Below, one piece after another: positions 1 to 12,957 of a stretch of 64,000 nt of DNA (position 1 is its first letter; each line of letters opens with the position of its first letter). The notes beneath the pieces are model-generated. The model was given only the letters and a program-made list of their open reading frames with translations, was not told the DNA's origin and searched no databases. The position numbers and the translations under genes are program-made. Origin of the DNA: Edolisoma coerulescens (lineage: Eukaryota > Chordata > Aves > Passeriformes > Campephagidae); the NCBI GenBank assembly GCA_013397115.1, contig VWZW01006289.1, positions 3,729,265-3,793,264 on the forward strand, written 5' to 3'.

Positions 1-405
1 TCCTGGCCAGGACAGGGTTAATTTTGCACTAGCCAGGAGGGGACATGGCTAGGACCCAGAAGTTATTCTGTACCTCGTTTCAGGGCACAAGGGGAAGGGA
101 CTCTCCTTCTGGAAGGAAGGGCTCTCTTGCCTTCAGGGTGGCATGGCTGGAATTGTGGGCTCCACAGTGAGCATTTTGGCATGTGAATCACTCTTCTGCA
201 CACTTTTGTTATTAATATTGTTGCTGTTACTGTTAGTTTTCTTTTCTCATTGTTGTTTCCAGTAAATTGTTCTTAGCACATTATTCTCTGCTTTTTGTGC
301 CTCCAACTCCCCTCTCAAGGGCACCACAGGGGAGGGGCAGCAGCACTGGTTTTGGTGGGAGTACTAAACTGGAGAATACCATTCCTAAACCACAACAGAC
401 CACTA
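1..405 (+). mobile_element. LTR of an avian endogenous retrovirus, apparently solo, cut by the left edge
   Basis: The stretch follows an avian ERV LTR family in order, as I remember it: an opening with gacagggttaatttt (about 11-25), ctccacagtgagcatttt (161-178), a T-rich section with ttgttattaat and a ttccagtaaattgttctta segment (258-276), cctccaactcccctctcaag (300-319), a G-rich aggggaggggc block, and an end near taaaccacaaca (387-398). This order places the LTR on the plus strand. No primer-binding site or gag/pol-like frame follows it, so it is probably a solo LTR. Target-site duplications cannot be checked because the left end lies outside the window. It is diverged and carries no gene. 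Family assignment is from memory, so the subfamily is left unnamed. Confidence 0.7.
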
Positions 406-2990
406 TAGCAAAGCCATGAAATGGTCAGAATCTGACTTCTGAAAGAACACAAACCAGTACTGATGTTTACAGAAGGACAACTTTCAAATGGAAGTTGGGA
501 GTTAAATGGAAACCAAAGTGAATTATACCTCTTCCAGTGAATATAAATAGAATAATTTTCCAGAAGTGTAACCAAATATGAAGGCCAGTTCTGAGAAAAT
601 TCCAGCAGCTGTTTCATGAAGGAGGAATTCATGATTTTTCCTCCCAAACAGGACCAGGTGCACTTTCACACTCCAGAAGCACTTGTTAGGAGGCTGTTAC
701 ACATAAGAAAGAACTTTGTATTCCTTAACTCTTTTTTTTCCTGATTCATGTGAATGCCGTGGTAAAGTGTCTGAACTGACTCATCTAGCATCACTGCTAT
801 CAGCTGGGTAGACTGGATGCCAGCTTCATTTCCCTGATGCTTGTTCTGCTTTTGTCTCCATGAAAAGGTCTGGTTAATACATCCACCTTTGTGTTTGTCA
901 TATTTAAATGTGCAGCCAGATTCTCCATTTTGCAAGGATATTTTTCTTCATCTTTTGAAGTCACTCCATGAGGCTGGTAACAAATGATAGCTTGCCAGCT
1001 ACGGAGTGGGTATTAACAATGAATTTTTCATAGCAGACATTCATGCGATTGTCTTGTGGCTGACTGAGAGGACACAAGTGTGTTCTGCATCTCAGTGGAG
1101 CAGCTGGCAAGATAAGGAAAGTGTCTGGATGTGCTCTGCTCTAATTAGCTCCATAAAGAGGCAATTGGTCTATGCAGAAGGCTATGCTGGATTAATGAAA
1201 GTACGCCTTTTTCGGGACAGTCTCTCTGCATAGCACTGGTTCCTATAGATGGACCAACTCATTTGAGCCAGCTTATTTATGACTAAACTATCTCCGTTGT
1301 GCTTGTTGCCTTGTCATTTTCAACTGCTAGGTCAAGAGTGACATAACATTTCCGCAGATTTGATATCCTTGGCAAAACTAAGGAGATCTACCCCCTATGT
1401 ACTGAAGAAGTTTCATGAAACTGAGAGAAAAAGGGTAGAAATTTAACATTTCCTTTCACAAGTACTCCACCCCTATTTTCCTTTATAGGGAAATCACTTT
1501 GTTTCCTACAATGACACCTGCTACTCTGTACAGCTCCATGATCATTTTGCCTGCAGGGCTGTTGGATCAGGAATGTGTGGGATTCACAGGTGGGTTTCTG
1601 CTGTGTCCAAAAGGCTGTCCTACTGCTACCCTCAAGTCAGTTGTTTGTACAGATGGTGACCCTGCAAATGGGCTTCTGTTGCCCAGCAGCTTAGCACCCA
1701 GATACACAATGCTGGGCACATGCAGTGACTCTGACAAGCAGGACATGCCAGTCTTGCCAAGCTTCCAGGCTCTGTGTGTGCAGCAAATCTGACACATTCT
1801 GGGTTCACTGAGCTTACACTGTATGCCCAGAGTGTCTCCTCTGCACCTGAGCAGTAAATCCAGGTTGCCATGCATGCATGCAGTAGTCATTTGTGACTGA
1901 GTTCTGGGCATTTGGCAAGTAGTTCAAGCTACTGCTTCTTCGTGTAGTCCAGGAGAAATGTTCAAATCCCTTGTTTCCTGTGGGACCTGCTCCAAGTTGC
2001 ACAAGGCATTGTATCTGGGGTAGATCAGGCACATGGCGTCTACACAGGAGCTTAGCAGGTCATCACACAGGAAGAGTGACTGAGAGCCACTCTTCAAGAA
2101 AGGTAGCCATAGCTGTTGATAATACATTGTATTGAGATAAGACTGTGTTTGGTCCAGTTGCTTCTTGATGACACTCTGAAATATTCTGTCTGTGGCACAT
2201 TCTGCCTTACATTGCTGTCTCCCATGCTTCATCTCCTAGGGAGTCAGTCCAGTCATTCAAGTCCTACATAGAAACAGCACCAGTGCTTTTTGGGTTTGCT
2301 AAGAATTAGTTAGGACTTCTATATCAGGATGTCCTTTTACAGCAAAGCTACTTCAGGATTGTCTGAAGTGTTGGTAATGCTTTATTGCAGCTACTGTTGA
2401 GTTGCCTGAAGTTATCTGGAGCACGTGCTTTACTGCTTAAGCTTTCCTCTTTCCCACTTCCCACTCCAGTTTGCCTTCCCATCTCCTTTCATATTGCTTT
2501 CAATACATACTGCTTCCTGTTTGTGTTTATGGCTGGTAGTGAGAGTAAGTGAGCAGCAGTAAATGAATAGATTCAAGTAGCAAGCAGTGTGTGACTTGCC
2601 AGGGCCAACCTTTCCCAGGCATCCCAGGACAAGGTCAGGGAGAACTGGGCAGAAATTTTGGTGGATAATCCAGGAGAGTGTTTCCTTTTGCAGTGCTGAG
2701 CTGTGTTTCAGGGCACTTGCAGCCCTTGATCTTTCTCTTACTTCGATGTAGATTTTTCTTTTTAAAAGCAACAACCAGTGAGTGTATTTTGAACAGGAAT
2801 ATTTGAGAGTTTACTCACTTTTCCATGTTGCCATATCCTTTCCACTTTGTGTCACTGTAACCTCTCTGTTGGGGATGTATTGTTGCTCTTTCAGATCAGT
2901 TACCTGGTCTTTGCTGCCTAGCTTCTGGCTGTTAATTTGCTCTCTGCTGGTTCAGGCTGGGTGCTAAACATTTTTTTATGCTTTAGAGTT
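406..2990. other. Unique sequence, no supported gene
   Basis: No repeat family recognised. The part at 1567-2232 is more GC-rich than its surroundings and has few stops on the minus strand. One frame is open for about 100 codons (2232 to 1924) and a second overlapping frame continues to 1567. Neither resembles a protein I know, the two are in different frames, and no convincing splice sites bound them. A long-decayed coding or repeat fragment is possible; chance is equally possible. Confidence 0.5.
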
Positions 2991-5770
2991 AGTTTGGCAT
3001 TGTCTGTTGCTGTTCCTCCTTCTCTCCAAATAAATTAACTGCTACTTTATGTATCTTCTGAAAAATGGAAAAAACACATCACTCTGTAACCTGAGCATAA
3101 AGACTGTAGTCTGAGAAAGCACAGGGCCTAATAGAGCAGAAAGCCTGTGGCCTAACTCTATTGCTTAATCGAGGTTATATATATATATAAAAAAAAATAA
3201 CAGAAACTGCAAAGGTAGCAGAAATTGCAAGTAGGGACAGGCAAGATCAAAATGGCTCTGGAAAAAGTTATTTTAGTCATGTAGGATTTTTTTTATTTAT
3301 TGCTTGGGACAAAGTATGAGCGCAAGCTAAAATTGCAGCAGCAAATAACCCCAGAGCATGGCAAGTTATACTTAGCTAGCATTAAGGTAATGTCATGTAG
3401 AAGCAGAATATTTGTGGTTAGCTAAAGTGACAAAAATACAGCTGCACTGATATTAATCCTGTGTTAATCTTGTGAAGAGATGGGATTTTAAGAAGTAATG
3501 GTCTTTGGAAGGGATCTACCTGCTTGCTCTGCATAGACCAGTTATCTCTTTTTGGGCATTAACTGAACTTGTTATTCTGATTCTGTTATTGATAGCCCGA
3601 CCAGCTTTACTGCTCACTTATCTCTGAGTTTTGTGAGTTTATTTAAAATCCTTTTAATAGCTCTTAAATTGTACTGATCATTAGAAGTTCCAGTTTGAGA
3701 GATTTATTGATGGTTTCATAACTGGTCAGTAATTCGAGATGTGTTTTTAAAGGTGCAGCCGCTGGCTAAATACTTTCCAATTACAATGGGAACATATGGA
3801 TATTCCATAAAACATGGTCCTAACTCAGGAAAAAATTAAATGTATGCTTCAAGTTATGTGAGTACTTAGATAACAGTTGAATGTTTCTGAATCTATTGTA
3901 CATATTTTATTAACATACTCTTGACATACAGCATCCCAGATAGTTTAATTTCATTCTGCAGAGGGCAGTATATATGTACGTGTATCTAATATTTAAATAT
4001 TTGCATTGTTCTTTTTAAAATCACTTTCACTTGGAAAAAGCTGATACATTGTGTAATATGTAGCTGTTATTCAATATGGCTACAAAATTTGGGTTATTTG
4101 CCAAGATATAAACAGGAAAATGCTAATATTTAAAGTAATTTTCTGTAGAAATAGGCTAATTTTAATCTTTGACAGCCCATGCAATTTATGCAGTGCTGTT
4201 GCAAGCTATAAAAATTAGATTGGGACTGTAAGGTATTTTCAGGTTCTAACTCTTCTTTTTTTGGTGTAGGAGAGGTGTAATAATCTGACCCTGAGAAGAG
4301 ACTTTATGTATTCGAAACAAAATAGCAACTCACATGTTTTTACTCTCTTCTAAGGAGTTAATATGATCCCATTCCATTGTCATATCTTATCATTTATTTT
4401 AGTTCTTCATTTCCCTGGGAAGTGCTTAGGTGAGAAATGTTGGAAGTGAAATGGAGACAGCTTGGGTAGGTCTAGAAACCCTTGAGTTTACATTGCTGGA
4501 CATCAGCCTTTCTAAGTAAATAAATACTGAGCAGCATCTGCACTCTGTGGAATTTTTTTCAATAGTAAAAGGAGAGGAAACATGGTCTTGAAGGTGGTTA
4601 TAGTTTTGGCCTGTGTCCTTTTTCTCTCTTCTAGTTTCTGCTCATGCCACTGTGCCTTTGGAACTCTTTTCCCCCAGACAAACACTCTTTGCAGTGTTTA
4701 AAAACTGTACCGCAGTTCTTTGAAAAACTGGTGTCTGTTTGCTTCAGATCTTTTATTGTCTGCATTACTGGATTCATGGCTATTGTGTTACTGGGTTACA
4801 AAACCAGACTGATGATGAATTCTGGGATGTTCGTGATTTTTTCCCTCCAGGGAAATAAAGTGTTAAAATGTGATTTCCCTTTAGCACAGCAAATGTTGCA
4901 GGGGTCTGTTGAGTTTTCAAAGGGAAATTACAAAGCAAATTTGGGACTTCACATGCCCACACTGTCATTTTTAAAGTTGTCACATGGGTATCTGACATGG
5001 ATGTTCAAATTGTATCTCAGGTATCAGTCCTCGTGGAATTAAAGAATTGCAGAGGGAAATGCTATTTAATTTGGAGTATGTGCCTTACATTGTAACCTCC
5101 GTAGTTTTAAGTGAGGTAACTGGTGAGGAGATGTTGCATAGCCAGCTGTTTCTCATGGCTTCCCCTGCAGCCTCAGGTGCTGTGGGATGAAACAGCACTT
5201 GAGGTGGGGGATTTTCGAGATGATTCATGCTTTAGCAGGAAGAGAACATATTTTATACAGATGTGCAAACAGAAAAATTTACAGGATTTTTTAAAGTGTT
5301 GGGTGCTGTTACTGCTACTTTCTGACCAACTACAGATGCTGATATTCGCTCAGGTGGTGTCTTTCAGGTAGAAATCTAATTGATTTCTGAGTTAGTTTAT
5401 TGGCTGTTTGTTAGCATCCTCCCTTGATTTTTTTGCTTACAACACCGTCTAGCACAATGAATGCACAGTCCAGATTGGTTTTTGGTTTTTGGTTTGGTTT
5501 GCTTCTGTTAAATGATGTGCAAATTCTGGTTGGTACAGTGCTACAAATCCACCACTTATTTTTAGTTATATTTCCTTAAAGAGGAAGGAAAGAAGAAACT
5601 AGTTTATTCTTCTTCCAAGAAGAAACTTGGTTTATTTCAAGCTAACTCCATGCTAGCTTGAAAACACATTTTGAACACAGCAGGTATCACAGGAGAAGCA
5701 GGGATTCTCTGGTAAAAATGAGCATATGTAGACAGATATTTGGACTCCTGTATTCCTTTTTTTGATGTAG
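2991..5770. other. AT-rich unique sequence, no gene
   Basis: Nothing gene-like is supported. A 132-codon frame at 4644-5042 is the longest in the window, but it has no family likeness, no promoter and no splice context, so I treat it as chance. The part around 3920-4230 is AT-rich, non-repetitive and carries several TAATTT/ATTTAAAT-type homeodomain-like words. Conservation there would need an alignment to establish. Confidence 0.5.
3175..3197. repeat. (TA)n microsatellite followed by a nine-A run
   Basis: Eight TA units are followed directly by an A-run. It is a simple repeat with no recognised transposon next to it. Confidence 0.9.
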
Positions 5771-5865
5771 ATTTGGGCACTTGCCTGCTAGTCTTCTCCT
5801 TTTCCACATGGCAAGGGAGGGCATTTCTCCGTTGTCCATGTAAGCCACAGAGACAGGAGAAGATG
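5771..5865 (+). other. Possible spliced exon, plus strand (weak)
   Basis: A pyrimidine-rich tract ending in gatgtag (acceptor AG 5769-5770) precedes 95 bases that end at a strong donor, agatg|gtaagt (GT 5866-5867). Of the three frames only one is open throughout (offset 2, beginning LGTCLLVFSFS and running to QEKM). The peptide resembles no family I know and looks hydrophobic because the sequence is T-rich. Acceptor-donor pairs of this quality arise by chance several times in 64 kb, so this is only a candidate, perhaps of a non-coding transcript. Confidence 0.15.
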
Positions 5866-8039
5866 GTAAGTGGCTCTGAATTCATCTTGAGAAAAGATAG
5901 GTTAAATGGTCTCCTTAACATGGAGCTATTCCTTGTGGATCAGGTGAGAAGGAAAGATACTAAGGATTAGCAATCAGGTACATCTGCAAAGTGACTGAGT
6001 CTTCTGGAGGGACCATCCACTGAGAGTAGGTAAGGAAAAAAATTGTGTTCCTTGACCTCAGTGTGAATACAAGATGACTGATTAAGTTTTTGCTGGTGTT
6101 GGCCCTGCAAAAGAAACACTTATTTGAAAACTGGAGAAAGTGCCTTCATATTTGCATGGTTTGTGACTGATAAGATCTTTTTCAACTGTTGGACAGTCTG
6201 AGCTAGATTTAAGGTGCCCATTTAATAGGTATCAAATACAAATTCAAAAACCAAGTCTTGATACCAGCAGATATAAGAAATAAAGAGAAAATAAACCCAG
6301 CCCTTTGGTGTTACTTTGCTTTCCTTATAACATAATATCCCAAACTGGTAACAATATAATGTAATATAATGTAGTTGCAACAAGATAGAGTGTGATATTA
6401 ACATCTTCAAGTTTTCTAGCTGAAACATACTGAGATCGCACACACTGTGTGTCTTACATTTCATGTTGCAGAGTATTAAGTCATTGGCAAACATGAAATC
6501 AGATGAACTTGCAGGGAAAGTAAGGAGAGTATAAATGAGTATAGTTAAAAACAAGTTACAGTAAATAGCTTTAGAGTTGTTATCTAACTTGGAGGTCCAG
6601 ATTGCACAGCGGTTAAAGTTTTCTTGTTTTAATAGATTTCTGTTTTGTTTGTTTTTAGGAATTCTGATTTGTGCTCTTTATAAAATGCATTATTTTCTGG
6701 AGTTATTGACTAGGGGAAGTCTGCTATAATTCTTGTGCTAACTGCATGGCAGACACTGGAGTCTGGATGCAGAATAATCTTCTTGTAGCCATCTCATTAC
6801 TGGAGTTTTTATGTGAGAGTGAGGCAGAACATGCAAGCCAGAAATATTTCTGTATTGGCTTATGCGCTGAGAGGTTTGATGTAGTAAACAGTCAGTAAGA
6901 AAGAGAGAAGATAACACAGAAGAACCTGGGATTGAAAGTTTTACCACTACTTCCCTGACTTACGGAAGTATAAATGGTCCATGCAATGCTGACCTCTCCC
7001 TGCATATGATGCATTCAGGTTTGATGTAAAAGCCTTAGCAGGGGAGCCACAGGCCCAATCTGCACTCTCTCTGTAGCTAAAGGAGATGTTTTTTTCTGAG
7101 CTGTCAAGCTACTGCTGTTCATAAGCAGTAAATTTATACAAATTAATTATAAGAGATGGAAAAAAGTTGGGTTTGCTCACAGGTAATACATTTAGGCTTC
7201 AACAATGTGAAAAATTTAAGAGCAAGTGAAAAGAAAGAGAGAGAGAGCAGGCCGTATTTTTTCCTTATATTTAATGAAGCACTATGAATTTCTGTCTCTT
7301 TGGGAAAGGTGTATTACTAAGAGTCATTAATGGAACCTAGGCTTAAACTGCACTCAGCTGAATTGCTGACTGAAGAAATGTCTATGTAAAACTTAATGTT
7401 TTCCTTTTTGTGAATATTTTAGAATCTTTAAAAAAAATTTTGAAGAAAAAAAAATCGGTGTTACACTTCTTACCATTTGCTTTAAAAAGGATTTTCCACT
7501 TGCTCATTTCCAGAAGGTCATCTCTGAGATGTACAAGCTAGCCCTTCATTTAGGTCTCCTCTTACATTCATATTTAACTTTCTTTCATTCTGTGGCCTTT
7601 ATTAGCTGAGCTCAAGGAGCTTGTAGCACATTTTAAACAGCAACACTGGGAGGATGTAAATGCAGAATAATGTATCAGGACTCAAATTTGCATGGTCAAA
7701 TGTCAAAAAAATTAGGCCTTCCCCAGAACCATGTCAAGAGAAATAACATAAGTGGCCAGCTCAACAGCAGGCATGCCATTATCAGTTAGTTCAACCTGTC
7801 ATCACTGACTGGGAGTGGAAGCAGTGGTCATTAGCTTTAACTCTGCTGGGGAAGGTTGCGCTTCTTTTTATTTTATTATATATATTTTACGCCATCTGAC
7901 AGTATTTCACAGAGCACCACAACGTTATGGTTTCCTCCTTGACAGGGGAAGGAGGGGGAAGTGCAGGTGAGGGAGTAGAAGAGAACACTTGCAATCATCT
8001 GTTGTCAGCCGGAGGAGGCAGGAATTGCATTGCCTATCG
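5866..8039. other. Unique sequence, no gene
   Basis: No coding exon, repeat family or RNA gene is supported. A short (GA)n tract lies at 7236-7247. The part 7600-8030 is less AT-rich and purine-heavy, with aggggaaggagggggaag near 7946, but shows no CpG clustering. Confidence 0.5.
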
Positions 8040-8260
8040 GATAAATACTCATTTAGAGTAATCACTTTATTTCAGCCCTGTAATGACATTAACAAGCTTG
8101 GAATACAGGGAATTACATGAGTCAGAACAAATAATTGAATATTCCACTGCTGGGAAATGCAGCACAAGTCTGACTTAATGTCATGCCATCTCTGAAGCCA
8201 GCACTACCATGCAATTAGATGATAAGCTTAAACAGCATATAATTGGCACTACTAGTATGA
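8040..8260. promoter_or_regulatory. Enhancer-like non-coding block (candidate conserved element)
   Basis: Non-repetitive AT-rich sequence dense in transcription-factor-like words: a perfect AP-1 site TGAGTCA at 8118-8124, aataattgaatattcc just after it, a ttcc...ggaa pair around 8142-8156, and gcaattagat near 8212. It has no open frame and no transposon signature. Such texture is common in conserved developmental enhancers of vertebrates, but this is texture only. I cannot see conservation from one sequence. Confidence 0.2.
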
Positions 8261-8580
8261 AAAACATACTATTAATTGTTAACTTCTTACCTGCTTGTAA
8301 CTTCATGAAATAAAAGTATCTTGCATGTCTTTTTTAAACAAAAAGAACCAGAGGAAGCACTTCAGTAAGTTTTTATGAAAATAAGAGGGGAATAACTGGA
8401 GTCCAGGATCTAGAAGGAATAACTTCAATATGAAAGACTTCAACACCTTTTTTGAGGGGGAGAGGGGGCATGATTTAGAAAGCCTTAGATTGAGAAAAGT
8501 ATGAGAATTATTTAATATATCAAATACTACCCTATTTCATATCCAAAGGAGAAACTCCTCATTTGTCCTTTCTTGGGAAT

Positions 8581-8660
8581 GGTCCTGTGCAGGACCAAGA
8601 GTTGGACTTGATGATCCTTGTGGATCCCTTCCAACTCAGCTTATTCTGTGATTCTGTGAT
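8581..8660 (+). mobile_element. CR1 LINE, truncated 3' tail
   Basis: Matches the avian CR1 3' end: gttggacttgatgatccttg (8601-8620), then a tcccttccaactcag segment and an ending of attctgtgattctgtgat (8643-8660), the octamer repeat that terminates CR1. The plus strand is the CR1 sense strand. Only about 80 bases remain, as is usual for 5'-truncated CR1 copies. The clear terminal octamers suggest it is one of the younger copies in the window. Confidence 0.9.
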
Positions 8661-11253
8661 TTGGTCAGCTCACAGTTTTGTCTCCAGATATTGTTGCCTG
8701 ACAAACTGTGATCTCGCAACTCTGAGCCTTTTTTTCAGTCACTCACTGTTCTTAGTTAATGGTGCAAAGGCCTTTTTATAGAAATATGCCAAAGTATCAA
8801 AAACTACTCTGGCCTCTGGTAAACAGAGAGTTGGAGAAATCTTTATGTGATTGATTAACACATCGCCTTATAATCTGTTTGTTTTATCAGCAAACTCTAG
8901 GTTTAATTTTTGAGACATTCTTACAACATCCCAAGTCAGTATTATTTGGAAAATTCCATGATTTTAAGCATCAATTAAACTGACTTAATCCATCAAATTA
9001 TACACTCTAGGATAGAATATTAAAAGGATTCAATTGCATATATTGTATGCATTGAGTGATTTGATAGCAGTTACCACAGGCAGCACAATTCCTCAAATGT
9101 GTGCCAGTTCGTGTAAGGATTAATGATGGACAGATAGAATGCAAATGCAAAAGCAGCATCATCTCCATCAACCAGCTATATTTGCTCTGAAAATCACAGT
9201 CTTATCCAACAGATAACATTAAATTTTCAACTCTTGAATTAAACACAGTGGAGATCTCATGTTTATTATAAAGATTAAATGTTGACGCCATCTTAAAGCT
9301 AAAATCCTCTTCTGGATCTTTGGCCACTGATTTCAGCAGCATTGGAACTTGTGTATAGTTAAACCAATAATTGGTACTGGAGTTGCCATTTGTTTTTCTC
9401 ACCAGTCTATCATCAGCTACCTCTGATTCTTTCACTGAGACTTGAACAAAGTGTTGTGCTGTAGGAGCATGACAGGCCTGGGGAACAGCTCTTTTTTTTA
9501 AGAGTTGTTTTGTGTGGAAGCCCAGGCCCTGTGTAGCACTTTAGGCTAGCAGACAGGTTTTTAGTTCAGGAGAGAGGAATCCAGGCTGATGGGGAATTGT
9601 GGGTTCTGATAAGCGAAGCTTTGCATGGCTAGCTGAGGCTCAGAGATCTGAGGCTTGTCATGTTAAACACTTATTTCTGTTTTCTTAACAGAAGAGAATG
9701 ACCCTACCTATTGCTTTCCTCAAGATAAGGCATTCTGGGTGATCGTACTTCAGATTATTGCTGGCATTTGGAAAACGTGACCCATGTGTTTGACAAGTTG
9801 GCTTGAAGAAAAGCTGACTATAAAGTAGCAAGCACAAGCTTTAGATTAGAAGGTCAGGTGAAGTATCTGCTATAAAGGGATGTAGTTGATCCCCAGATGG
9901 AATGCAGGTGTGCAGCTCCTGCAATAGTGTAGCTTTGAAATACTGAAGTTTTTCTAAAAAGAAATATTTGGTGCATTGCTACTAATTAGTAATACAATTT
10001 TAATTACATTTACATTGTGATTTTTACTCAACAGATGGCATATTTTTGAGTACTTTCATTTATTCTATCAATAAAAATACTTGCAAACCTCTCCTGATTT
10101 TAATGATGGTGCTACAGTTACTGAATGCATTTGCAATTGACTTGTTTATCAAAATGCATCTTGCTAAAACAATATTAACACTTAAAACTATTGCAATTAC
10201 TATAATCAATCAGAACACTTATAGTCATCTGCTATAATTTTCTACCTGGATGTATATATATTTTCTACCTATATGTATTCATTCCAAGAAGACAATACTT
10301 TTAGTGTATTAGTATTATCCTTGCATATGTCAGGATTTTATCTTGCTATGTTGATTTGATTCAGTACTTTCACCCTGGAATTCTACTAGTACTCTTCAAG
10401 CAGCAGCTAAAAATGTTAATTTATGCTAGACTACTAATTTGTGGATAATATTTCTTAAAACCACAAAAACATTAGGAGGCACCTACTGAAGAAAGGTAAA
10501 TGAATGCTGCACTGGTTTCCATGTCACTTTCTCTGTATTTGTCAGGTCTCCAAGTGCATCTGTGCCACTCTGTGGGTTTGGCAGCCTGGGTTTAAGGTCA
10601 GTGCAGCAGTGTGGCGTTAGGTCTAGCTGCTGCCAAGGAAGACTGAGAAAGAGCTGTGAGAAGTCTTGCTGGAGTTTGTTTCCATTTTGCTTGAGTGCTG
10701 TTTTTAAACTCAGACCCTTGCTCTTTGCTGCTACCTGACCTTTATTGCAGCTATGGCCACATGTCCCATTGAGCCAGACACTAATTTGTGCATTTAACTC
10801 CCTGGTTTGGCTGTGGACCTGCCTTGGTATTGGAGACCTGTCCATTAGTTTGAAATCTTGTTGCCACTAGACCTCCTTTGCTGTTCCTTTTTAGGTACTG
10901 CAGGTCTGTGCCTTTGCTATCTGTCTTGCTCTGTCTCCCCTTCCTTTGGAGAAACCAGCCTTTACTGCTCCATGTTGATCACTTTGGACCTTCTTGAGCC
11001 CTAAGTCAAGCACCATGGAGCCTAGCCTTTGGATTTCAGAAAGGCCGGGTAGTGCCTTTCCATTCATAGATACATATACCTAACTCATCCCTTACAGATA
11101 CCCATGGAACATTCTTTGCAAAAGCTTTCATGACTGAGATTCTGTGGCCTCTTCAGTGTGGAACAGTTCTTAAAATTTTGCCTGAAAGCTAACCTGAGTT
11201 TCTTCTGCTACCAGCAGAGCAACTTTTACATGGGCAAACGGGGCACTGTATTG
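8661..11253. other. Unique sequence, no gene
   Basis: No gene supported. A small tandem duplication of the word attttctacct occurs at 10237-10247 and 10260-10270 (period 23). The sequence around 9960-10240 is very AT-rich. The moderately GC-rich part at 10500-10990 contains a 120-codon minus-strand frame without any family likeness. Confidence 0.5.
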
Positions 11254-11498
11254 AATTAAAATAGGAGAGATTTAAATTAGGTATTAAGAAGAAATTCTTC
11301 ACTCAGAGAGTGGTGATGCACTAGAACAGGTTGCCCGGAGAGGTGGTGGATGCCCCCATCCCAGGAAGTGTTAAAGACCAAGCTGGATGGGGCTTAGTGG
11401 GTGGTCTAGTGGGTAACGTAGCTGCCTGTGACAGGGGGATTGGAACAAGATCTCTTTGAGGTCACTTCCAACTTGAGCCATTCTATTGATTCCATGAT
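11254..11498 (+). mobile_element. CR1 LINE, 3' fragment
   Basis: Good match to the CR1 3' untranslated region in sense orientation: gagatttaaattaggtatta, an aagaaattcttcactcagag segment, a tgcactagaacaggttgccc segment, gagaggtggtggatgccccc, then ggattggaac, gaggtcacttccaactt and a degraded terminal repeat ttctattgattccatgat. About 245 bases remain, the longest modern-type CR1 piece here. Its 5' end is truncated and no reverse-transcriptase sequence is present. Confidence 0.93.
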
Positions 11499-12859
11499 AC
11501 CATTGAAGCTGATTACTTTTTGTTTCCCTCTCACTGAATATGAGAGAGTATTGATAAGGTTATGTTTTACTACAAATCTGAAAATGGTGTTAGAGATTCT
11601 CCTCAGTACTTTTTTTCTAAGGCTGAACAATAATTCCTTCTACCTGTCTCCACAGGCCATGTTTCCTAAACCTACCACCATTCTTCTCCTGAGAATTTAT
11701 CTTATTTCTCTGCTTTCTTGAAGTGTGGTTCTGGGAAGTGGCTGCTGTCTTCCAGCCAAGGAGAATGATCTTTATCACTTTGGTCATATATATGACAGTC
11801 CTACCAGTATATGCTAAAAAAGATGTTCCTTTCACAACAGCAACATCACCAAGTTAAGTCTGTCAATTTATAGTCTTCTATGCTCTAGCTATTCAGTTAT
11901 TTATATCCTATTATGCTCTTCAACTTCTTCAGGCCACAGTTCTTTGCATTTGCCTGTGGAGTGTCTTCCTGGCATATTAGGATCATTTTGATACCACTTT
12001 TATCTCTGGTGTGAGGCCTTCAGATCAGTGACATCTGCAAACTGGTAATTTGGTTTTCTCTGACATTCAGATTTTAAATTATTGTGTTGAAAAGAGTTTG
12101 ACCAAAGACAAATTCATATTCTATTCCAATTGAAATGTATTCCCAGTCTAACTTTTATATTCCTAATATGCACATTTTCTATCAAGTAAGTGCTCACTCT
12201 ATTGTAAATTAATCTCCACTGCCTTTGCTAGTCCTCTTACAAGACTGTCATGAAGGAAAATATCAAATTTTTTAAAAAATTAGTATCACATTTATATAAA
12301 AAAATATATCACATCTGCTGCTTCTCTCTTTGCATTATGCCAGTTATGCTGTCAAGGAAGATAAGTAGTTTGAACTATGCTATAGGTTCTTGATGTGTTG
12401 GCAAATTCTTCGTCTTCTATATGCTTAAATACTGATTGCTGAATAGATAGTCCTAGGGTCTTGAAATAAGGCCATTTTGTAGCTCCCTCTATCTTCCTTT
12501 TCCTTCCTTTTAGGTACTGTTTCTCTTCTGCTACTCTACCAATCTCTCCAGGTTCTCAAAAATGAGTGATTTAGAGATCACAGTGACTCCTGAATGTTGC
12601 AGGGCACTGATGACTCAACAGAGAAGCCAGTTTCTCACCAGATGGTGAAAGATAACATGGCAGGGATATTCTGAGGCAGCAAGGATAAGGTACTAATTCC
12701 AAGAAACCATTTCCAGCACATTCTTGAGGTAGAGGAAGCACAGCAGCCATATTGAGCCTGAGATAGCAAGGAAGAAGAGGCAAGGAGCTCTCTTCGCAGC
12801 AGTCCAAAATGGTGCTGAATTTCTGAAATACGTCTTCTTGTCTAAATTATTTCTGCCAG

Positions 12860-12957
12860 GGTTTTTGGTTTTGTTTTTTGTTTGTTTGGAGTTTTTTGTT
12901 TGGGTTTTTTTTGTTTGTTCATTTTGGGGGTTATTTGTGTGTGGTTATGGTGTTTGG
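12860..12957. repeat. G/T-rich low-complexity tract
   Basis: Almost only G and T for about 70 bases (tttgtttgtttgg-type words), then a less strict GT-rich stretch. It is a simple-sequence region whose complement-type counterpart is seen at 47304-47386. Confidence 0.85.

Noticed and set aside
4644..5042. 132-codon plus-strand frame, the longest in the window
   Set aside because: No family likeness, no splice or promoter context. A frame of this length is expected by chance in 64 kb.
5360..5378. gtgtctttcag|gtagaaat as a recursive-splice site
   Set aside because: The donor half is not consensus and the pyrimidine tract is short.
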